Assembly (NCBI GenBank): GCA_002455755.1
Contig: DKLL01000047.1
Location: forward strand, 1 to 12,051
From: Acinetobacter sp. UBA6641
Lineage (GTDB): Bacteria; Pseudomonadota; Gammaproteobacteria; Pseudomonadales; Moraxellaceae
Direction: 5' to 3'
DNA length: 12,051 nucleotides
Shown piece after piece: positions 7,056 to 12,051 of this stretch. Each line of letters begins with the position of its first letter. Position 1 is the first letter of the stretch. The translations under genes and the position numbers were made by a program. Below the pieces are notes generated by a model. It saw nothing but the letters and a program-made list of their open reading frames with translations, searched no databases and was not told the DNA's origin.

Positions 7056-7562
7056 ATGAAAAAACAATTGACCAAAATGAGCCTTTTAAAAAAACTACAG
7101 ACAATTCCTGCGATTGCTAAATTTTTTCTGAATCGTTATGCACCTTACCGCGGTGCAGGGATTGAAATCGATCAGATTGACCTGGCAAATTATCATATTC
7201 GCATCAAAATGCCTTTAACCCGTAAAAATCAAAATGTCGTCGGTGTACATTTTGGTGGCAGTTTATATTCGATGGTGGATCCTTTTTATATGCTGATTTT
7301 AATGCATCATCTGGGTTCAAAATATATTGTTTGGGATAAGTCAGCCTCTATACAATTCTTATCACCCGGCCGCGGTACAGTCTATGCCGATATCCGCCTG
7401 GATTTAAACGAGATCAAGCAGATTAAGCAGCTTGCTGAACATCATGCACCGGTATACCGGACCTATAGCTTAAATATTTTTGATGAATCGGGCCTACGTA
7501 TTGCCGAGGTACAGAAGACAGTATATATCCGCCTAAAAAAGCCAAAAGCCAGTTCGAATTAA
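7056..7562 (+). CDS. DUF4442 hotdog-fold protein, putative thioesterase
   Basis: This 168-residue protein matches the DUF4442 family, predicted hotdog-fold relatives of acyl-CoA thioesterases. The diagnostic stretch is GVHFGGSLYSMVDPF (63-77), with the His-Phe-Gly-Gly motif at 65-68 and Asp75. It is followed by VWDKSASIQFLSPGRG (82-97), the strand that closes the hotdog sheet. The first 25 residues are basic and amphipathic (MKKQLTKMSLLKKLQ), which might dock on a membrane; this is inferred. Acyl-thioester hydrolysis is a family-level guess and no substrate can be read out. There is no clear ribosome binding site at 7056. A second Met eight residues in (ATG at 7077) is an alternative start, also without a good site. 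It is a lone gene, with a promoter upstream and a terminator five bases after the stop. Confidence 0.83.
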   Translation: MKKQLTKMSLLKKLQTIPAIAKFFLNRYAPYRGAGIEIDQIDLANYHIRIKMPLTRKNQNVVGVHFGGSLYSMVDPFYMLILMHHLGSKYIVWDKSASIQFLSPGRGTVYADIRLDLNEIKQIKQLAEHHAPVYRTYSLNIFDESGLRIAEVQKTVYIRLKKPKASSN

Positions 7563-7566
7563 CAAT

Positions 7567-7597
7567 AAAAAAGCGCCTGATCGACAAGCGCTTTTTT
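7567..7597. terminator. Bidirectional terminator between the DUF4442 and lipoprotein genes
   Basis: AAAAAAGCGC and GCGCTTTTTT are exact inverted arms around an 11-base loop. The GC core with A- and T-runs on either side lets it act on both converging transcripts. It begins five bases after the DUF4442 stop and ends about 20 bases from the lipoprotein stop. Confidence 0.85.
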
Positions 7598-7617
7598 ATT
7601 CACATTGCAAACGTTAA

Positions 7618-7977
7618 TTAACGTCTTTTCTGTTCGATGGCAGCACCTGCACCGCCACCAATGGCACCACCAATCGCAGCTCCGGCATTCCCTCCGAAGA
7701 CACTTTTACCCACAGCTGAACCAATCGCACCGCCTACACCACTATAAGTCGCATTACGGTTAGATCCGCCTTGAGTTTTACTACCTACAGCGGCACCTGC
7801 ACCACCACCCACGGCTGCACCAACTCCACCGCCAACTTTATTACCTACACCACCACCAACAGCACCGCCGAGTGCAGCTGCGCCAATACGTTGGTCCCTT
7901 GGAGACATAGAGTCACAACCTACCAGCATAAAAGTCGACAAGGTTGCCATTGCCATCACGCTCATTAACTTTTTCAT
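7618..7977 (-). CDS. Glycine-zipper lipoprotein
   Basis: The 119-residue precursor has a lipoprotein signal peptide with lipobox LVGC, so Cys21 would be lipidated and become the first residue of the mature protein. After a short polar stretch (DSMSPRDQR), two glycine/alanine-rich blocks follow, at about 32-66 and 80-114. They are dense in GxxxG and AxxxG spacing (for example GGGVGNKVGGGVGAAVGGG), the hallmark of glycine-zipper helices that pack tightly in or on membranes. A polar spacer (KTQGGSNRNATYS) separates the blocks and the tail is basic (EQKRR). The residue after Cys21 is Asp, which in E. coli retains lipoproteins at the inner membrane; whether this holds here is unknown. Related small proteins are envelope components of unclear function. 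AAGGA lies eight bases before the ATG. Confidence 0.85.
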   Translation of the reverse strand: MKKLMSVMAMATLSTFMLVGCDSMSPRDQRIGAAALGGAVGGGVGNKVGGGVGAAVGGGAGAAVGSKTQGGSNRNATYSGVGGAIGSAVGKSVFGGNAGAAIGGAIGGGAGAAIEQKRR

Positions 7978-8027
7978 GAGATATGTCCTTTTGGCTATTT
8001 GTTACAGCATAAGTCATGAGTGTGAAG

Positions 8028-8056
8028 TTAATATCAGCATAATGTTACTTTTCCAA
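8028..8056 (-). promoter_or_regulatory. Candidate extended -10 promoter of the lipoprotein gene
   Basis: On the minus strand, TTGGAA (8051-8056), a 17-base spacer and TATTAA (8028-8033) are present. The -10 box is preceded by TGA, giving the TGn of an extended -10 promoter. Transcription would start near 8021, about 45 bases before the ATG. Confidence 0.5.
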
Positions 8057-8102
8057 GTTTTAATGTTGAATGTTGTAATATAATTTTAATTAGGCTATTA
8101 AA

Positions 8103-8135
8103 ATGCCTAGCTTTTCGATTTCACCATTTAGGCAT
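8103..8135. repeat. Spaced inverted repeat ATGCCTA/TAGGCAT
   Basis: Seven-base arms at 8103-8109 and 8129-8135 are separated by 19 bases, in the divergent spacer between the lipoprotein gene and the secreted hydrolase gene. It could be a pair of operator half-sites, but this length can arise by chance. No convincing plus-strand promoter was found in this spacer: a TATAAT at 8079-8084 lacks a -35 partner. Confidence 0.3.
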
Positions 8136-8217
8136 CAGTGAGGTATTCCCACAGGTCCATAACTTCATAATAAAAATTATACACAGTGGTGCTATTCAAA
8201 CGTGAAGGATCATCAGA

Positions 8218-9084
8218 ATGAAAAAATTTCTTTGCTTGATATTTACATTGCTTGGTTTCAGTTCACCTGCATATTCGGATTCTTTTGATTCCCCTTTTAT
8301 CAATAAAACTAAAATTCTGAAAAACATTGCCTATGGGTCTTCTCCTCAACAAGTCATGGATGTTTATCTTCCGGCCAAACAACCAACAGGCCAATTACCC
8401 GCACCGTTAATTGTGATGGTACATGGAGGAGCCTGGACCACTGGAGATAAAAATAATGCTGCTGTGGTCAAAAATAAAGTGGCTTATTGGAGCAAACAAA
8501 ACTGGATTTTTATTTCCCTCAACTATCGATTAGTGCCTGACGTCACGCTACAACAACAAACCCAAGATATTGCGCAGGCACTGATTTATATCCAAAAACA
8601 GGCTCCGCATTGGCATGCTGACCCCAAACGATTGGTGCTGATGGGACATTCAGCAGGCGCACACTTGGTCAGTTTACTCAGCACACGTCCCCTCTGGCTG
8701 ACCTCAAAACCCCAGCCCTGGCAAGTTACAGTGGCTTTAGACAGCGCTGCCTATAATGTTGAAACCATTATGCAAACCCGGCATACACGGTTTTATGATC
8801 AGGCCTTTGGAAGTCAATCCTCAAACTGGAAAGCGCTTTCTCCTATCCATCAACTACATCAGACTTTACCGGCATTTCTCGCCGTTTGTTCCACCATTCG
8901 GCCAAACCAGCCCTGTACCCAGGCACAGCAATTTATTCAACAGGCACAGAAATTCGGGACTAAAGCCCAGTTATTGCCTGTCCCGCTTTCACACAGGGAA
9001 ATCAACACGTCACTCGGGCAACATAATTCCTATACTCAAGCGGTAAACCAGTTTATACAAAGCTATTCATCTACGATGAAATAA
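8218..9084 (+). CDS. Secreted serine alpha/beta hydrolase (esterase/BD-FAE-like)
   Basis: The 288-residue protein starts with a Sec signal peptide (MKKFLCLIFTLLGF, likely cut after PAYS at residue 20), so it should act in the periplasm or outside the cell. The mature enzyme carries the oxyanion-hole motif HGGAW (69-73) of hormone-sensitive-lipase and feruloyl-esterase-type hydrolases. It also has LNYRLVP (101-107) and the nucleophile elbow GHSAG (143-147) with Ser145. The catalytic His is probably His259 in LSHREINTSLG; His269 is a less likely alternative. Cys224 and Cys233 could form a disulfide after export. Family members cleave carboxyl esters or formyl groups; the substrate is unknown. 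AAGGA sits about eight bases before the ATG. The gene is alone and convergent with rpoC. An 8-bp AT-rich hairpin at 9126-9149 follows, and then the shared terminator. Confidence 0.87.
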   Translation: MKKFLCLIFTLLGFSSPAYSDSFDSPFINKTKILKNIAYGSSPQQVMDVYLPAKQPTGQLPAPLIVMVHGGAWTTGDKNNAAVVKNKVAYWSKQNWIFISLNYRLVPDVTLQQQTQDIAQALIYIQKQAPHWHADPKRLVLMGHSAGAHLVSLLSTRPLWLTSKPQPWQVTVALDSAAYNVETIMQTRHTRFYDQAFGSQSSNWKALSPIHQLHQTLPAFLAVCSTIRPNQPCTQAQQFIQQAQKFGTKAQLLPVPLSHREINTSLGQHNSYTQAVNQFIQSYSSTMK

Positions 9085-9125
9085 GCTAGATAATCTTATT
9101 AAACATGCCAGTGATTTAAGCATCA

Positions 9126-9149
9126 GAGTTCTTATTTTAAAAAGAACTC
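9126..9149. repeat. 8-bp hairpin downstream of the secreted hydrolase gene
   Basis: GAGTTCTT (9126-9133) and AAGAACTC (9142-9149) form a perfect stem with an eight-base loop, about 40 bases after the stop codon. No T-run follows, so it is not a classical terminator. It might protect the 3' end of the message or be incidental, since a strong terminator lies 50 bases further on. Confidence 0.4.
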
Positions 9150-9197
9150 ATTCAATATATCTAACATCCCAGAATGTGCTTTCAAAAGTACAGGCAT

Positions 9198-9227
9198 AAA
9201 AAAAGACGCCCGAAGGCGCCTTTTTTT
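9198..9227. terminator. rpoC terminator with UUCG tetraloop, bidirectional
   Basis: On the minus strand a GGCGCC/GGCGTC stem with one G-U pair is capped by TTCG and closed by a C-G pair, the very stable UUCG tetraloop form. Seven A precede and seven T follow, so the structure also works on the plus strand for the secreted hydrolase gene. It lies about 20 bases beyond the rpoC stop codon and probably ends the rpoB-rpoC transcript. Confidence 0.92.
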
Positions 9228-9247
9228 ATGAGTCATTTAACGTCGAA

Positions 9248-12051
9248 TTAAAATTCTTGGTTAAATGCTTGACTTAATGCTTGGTCTACATCAGAGAAGT
9301 CATTGACCAGTGCATGTTCTGCAGCTTCTGCTTCCTGACGACGACGTTCCAGGTGGTAAGCAAGACCAGTACCGGCTGGGATCAAGCGACCCACGACAAC
9401 GTTTTCTTTCAGACCGCGTAAATCATCTTCTTTACCTGTTACAGCCGCTTCAGTTAACACACGTGTTGTTTCCTGGAACGATGCAGCAGAGATGAACGAG
9501 TCAGTAGAAAGCGATGCTTTGGTAATACCCATCAATTGACGTTCAAACTTCGCAGGGAACTTGTTCTGCGCGAGAACAGCTTGGTTCTCTTGCATCACGC
9601 GGATGTAATCCACTTGTTCGCCTTTAATGAAGCTGGTATCGCCACCGTCAGTGATGTCGACTTTACGCAACATTTGACGCACGATCACTTCGATGTGTTT
9701 ATCGTTGATTTTTACACCTTGCAGACGGTAAACGTCCTGAACTTCGTTCACGATGTAATTGGTCAACGCCACTTCACCTTTCAGACGCAAAATGTCATGC
9801 GGGTTCTGTGGACCATCAGAAATGGTTTCACCACGGTTCACATGTTCGCCTTCGAACACGTTAATGGTACGCCATTTTGGAATCAGCTCTTCGTAGATCT
9901 CTGAGCCATCATCCGGCGTAATCACCAGACGGTTCTTACCTTTGGTCTCTTTACCGAAGCTTACCACACCAGAAATTTCAGCAAGAATTGCATGCTCTTT
10001 CGGTTTACGTGCTTCGAACAAGTCAGCTACGCGTGGCAGACCACCGGTAATATCACGGGTACGTGAAGATTCTTGTGGTACACGACCGATAACGTCACCC
10101 ACACCAATTGTTTCGCCATCACGGACAGAAAGAATCGTGTTTTGTGGCAAGAAGTAGAACTGTTCGCCACCATCAGTGGTATCCAATACAACCGCTGGAC
10201 GCATATCTTTACCTGACGCAGGACGTGAAGTCACTGGCAAGATTTCGATTGTCGTCATACCTGTTGCGTCATCAGTTTTCGAGGTCACAGTTACGCCATC
10301 AGCAATCTGGCTGAAACGTACTTTACCTGCAACTTCTGTAACCAGTGGATGTGTATGTGGATCCCAAGTCGCCACGATACCTCCTGCCTCAACAGCTTCA
10401 CCATCTTTCAGCAAGATAGATGCACCATAAGGAAGTTTATAGCGTTCGCGTTCACGACCTAAATCATCCGCAATACCGATTTCACCTGAACGTGAAGTTG
10501 ATACCAGGTGACCTTTGGCATGTTGTACTGTTTTCACATTGTGGAAACGTACTGTACCTTTGTTACGAACTTGTACGCTGTTTGCAGCAGAAGTTCGGCT
10601 CGCAGCACCACCCACGTGGAAGGTACGCATGGTTAACTGTGTACCTGGCTCACCAATTGACTGAGCAGCCATTACACCTACAGATTCGCCCGGATTCACC
10701 AAGTGACCGCGCGCAAGGTCACGACCATAACATTTCGCGCATACGCCGAAGGTAGATTCACAAGAAACCACTGAACGTACTTTAACTTCATCGACACCCG
10801 CTTCTTCAAGGAAGGCTGCGATTTTTTCGTCAATTAAAGTATTACGTGGAAGAATCACATCATCAGAACCGACTTTCTTCACGTCTTCAGCAACAACACG
10901 ACCCAATACTCGAGTACCTAAGTTCTCGATCACGTCACCGCCCTGAATGAACGGAGTCATCACAAGACCGCCTAAAGTACCGCAATCAGGCTCGGTAATA
11001 ACCAAGTCTTGCGCTACGTCTACCAGACGACGGGTCAAGTAACCCGAGTTTGCTGTTTTAAGTGCTGTATCGGCCAAACCTTTACGCGCACCGTGTGTTG
11101 AAATGAAGTACTGAAGTACTGTCAAACCTTCACGGAAGTTCGCTTTAATCGGGGTTTCAATGATCGAACCATCCGGTTTCGCCATCAAACCACGCATACC
11201 TGCCAACTGACGAATCTGAGCTGCGGAACCACGGGCACCCGAGTCAGACATCATGTAGATACTGTTGAATGATTTTTGTTTCTCGTCTTCGCCCTGTTTG
11301 TTCTTAACAGTGGTAAAAGACAAGTTGTCCATCATCGCTTTCGCTACCTGGTCGTTAGTACGCGCCCAGATATCGACTACCTTGTTATAACGTTCACCGG
11401 CAGTTACGAAACCTTGTTCGAATTGTTGTTCGATTTCACGAACTTCAACTTCTGCTTTTTCGATGATTGAATATTTTGCTGGTGGAATAAGCATGTCTTC
11501 CATCCCAACAGATACACCAGAACGCGTCGCTTGACGGAAGCCCAAGTACATCAATTGGTCAGCAAAGATAACGGTATCTTTCAGACCCAATTTACGGTAG
11601 CAAGAGTTAATCAATTTAGAGATGTTCTTTTTAGTCATCTCGACGTTGATTTGCTGGAAGTCCATACCTTCAGGCACAACTTCCCAAAGCAGGCAGCGGC
11701 CTGGAGTCGTGTCAACAATAATGGTTTGTTGTTCACGGTTTCCATCTTCGTCAATCACAGTCTGGTGTACACGTGCTTTCACGCGAGCGTGTAAATCAAC
11801 TTGACCTGTCGCAAGTGCACGGTTTACTTCGTCAGTATCCGCAAACACCATGCCTTCACCTTTGGCATTGATTGCATCACGCGTGATGTAATACAAGCCC
11901 AAAACCACGTCCTGAGAAGGTACGATGATTGGCTCACCGTTGGCTGGTGACAAGATGTTGTTGGTCGACATCATTAACGCACGAGCTTCTAGCTGAGCTT
12001 CAAGTGTTAATGGTACGTGTACTGCCATTTGGTCACCGTCGAAGTCGGCGT
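9248..12051 (-). CDS. rpoC: RNA polymerase beta' subunit, C-terminal two thirds (5' end outside window)
   Basis: This is the catalytic largest subunit of the transcribing polymerase. The frame runs off the right edge; the Met at 12028 is internal, not a start. The first residues are the end of the universal ADFDGDQM motif, whose three Asp (codons at 12044-12046, 12038-12040 and 12032-12034) hold the active-site Mg. Numbered from that Met, SGARGS at 263-268 and [16 protein letters not shown] belong to the bridge-helix/trigger-loop region. Cys349, Cys423, Cys430 and Cys433 form the second zinc site. Their spacing (74, 7 and 3) equals that of E. coli Cys814, 888, 895 and 898. [20 protein letters not shown], the trigger loop, follows. 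The C-terminus ends SQAFNQEF. In E. coli numbering the visible part starts near residue 459; no lesions are seen. rpoB would be expected just beyond. Confidence 0.98.
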   Translation of the reverse strand, partial: ADFDGDQMAVHVPLTLEAQLEARALMMSTNNILSPANGEPIIVPSQDVVLGLYYITRDAINAKGEGMVFADTDEVNRALATGQVDLHARVKARVHQTVIDEDGNREQQTIIVDTTPGRCLLWEVVPEGMDFQQINVEMTKKNISKLINSCYRKLGLKDTVIFADQLMYLGFRQATRSGVSVGMEDMLIPPAKYSIIEKAEVEVREIEQQFEQGFVTAGERYNKVVDIWARTNDQVAKAMMDNLSFTTVKNKQGEDEKQKSFNSIYMMSDSGARGSAAQIRQLAGMRGLMAKPDGSIIETPIKANFREGLTVLQYFISTHGARKGLADTALKTANSGYLTRRLVDVAQDLVITEPDCGTLGGLVMTPFIQGGDVIENLGTRVLGRVVAEDVKKVGSDDVILPRNTLIDEKIAAFLEEAGVDEVKVRSVVSCESTFGVCAKCYGRDLARGHLVNPGESVGVMAAQSIGEPGTQLTMRTFHVGGAASRTSAANSVQVRNKGTVRFHNVKTVQHAKGHLVSTSRSGEIGIADDLGRERERYKLPYGASILLKDGEAVEAGGIVATWDPHTHPLVTEVAGKVRFSQIADGVTVTSKTDDATGMTTIEILPVTSRPASGKDMRPAVVLDTTDGGEQFYFLPQNTILSVRDGETIGVGDVIGRVPQESSRTRDITGGLPRVADLFEARKPKEHAILAEISGVVSFGKETKGKNRLVITPDDGSEIYEELIPKWRTINVFEGEHVNRGETISDGPQNPHDILRLKGEVALTNYIVNEVQDVYRLQGVKINDKHIEVIVRQMLRKVDITDGGDTSFIKGEQVDYIRVMQENQAVLAQNKFPAKFERQLMGITKASLSTDSFISAASFQETTRVLTEAAVTGKEDDLRGLKENVVVGRLIPAGTGLAYHLERRRQEAEAAEHALVNDFSDVDQALSQAFNQEF

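Noticed and set aside
7771..7968. Thr/Cys-rich plus-strand frame opposite the lipoprotein gene
   Set aside because: It is the complement of glycine/alanine codons in the glycine-zipper blocks, not an independent protein.
9536..9904. 122-codon plus-strand open frame within rpoC
   Set aside because: Antisense to conserved beta' sequence with no independent support; the same applies to the other plus-strand frames between 9310 and 11804.
9248..12028. rpoC starting at the Met at 12028
   Set aside because: The frame continues through the ADFDGDQ residues to the window edge, so this Met is internal to the catalytic motif.

Overview
The window looks like an ordinary, moderately AT-rich gammaproteobacterial chromosome segment, most likely from Acinetobacter. 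I infer this from the protein style (rpoC, htpG and an OmpW-type porin close together, plus a DUF4442 protein and a glycine-zipper lipoprotein) and from the AT-rich spacers. I cannot name the species. There are no mobile elements, CRISPR arrays, tRNA or rRNA genes, or broken genes. I found no previously undescribed multi-gene system; the more interesting signals are regulatory.

Layout. The left edge holds the 3' part of a plus-strand gene for a probable outer-membrane beta-barrel protein (to 1007). It meets the chaperone gene htpG (minus, 1104-3023) at a shared bidirectional terminator. Upstream of htpG are a candidate heat-shock promoter and an 11-bp perfect inverted repeat. Then come, all on the minus strand, a small secreted LprI/DUF1311-like protein (3117-3461), an OmpW-family porin (3641-4243) and a membrane antiporter of the Na+/H+ antiporter family (4546-5958). 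The 300-bp gap between antiporter and ompW is unusually structured, with a strong candidate promoter just past the antiporter stop codon and an array of ACTTGG/CCAAGT repeats.

Next is an alpha/beta hydrolase with an aspartate nucleophile (minus, 6088-6957). It is divergent from a DUF4442 hotdog-fold protein (plus, 7056-7562). A bidirectional terminator separates DUF4442 from a glycine-zipper lipoprotein (minus, 7618-7977). A secreted serine-type alpha/beta hydrolase (plus, 8218-9084) then faces the 3' end of rpoC, the RNA polymerase beta' subunit gene (minus, 9248 to beyond the right edge), across a terminator with a UUCG loop.

Most genes appear to be single transcription units, with their own promoter and/or terminator. 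Four encode exported or envelope proteins (barrel protein, LprI-like protein, OmpW, lipoprotein), a fifth a secreted esterase-like enzyme and a sixth an inner-membrane transporter. The neighbourhood is therefore envelope and housekeeping in character, with no sign that the genes form one pathway.
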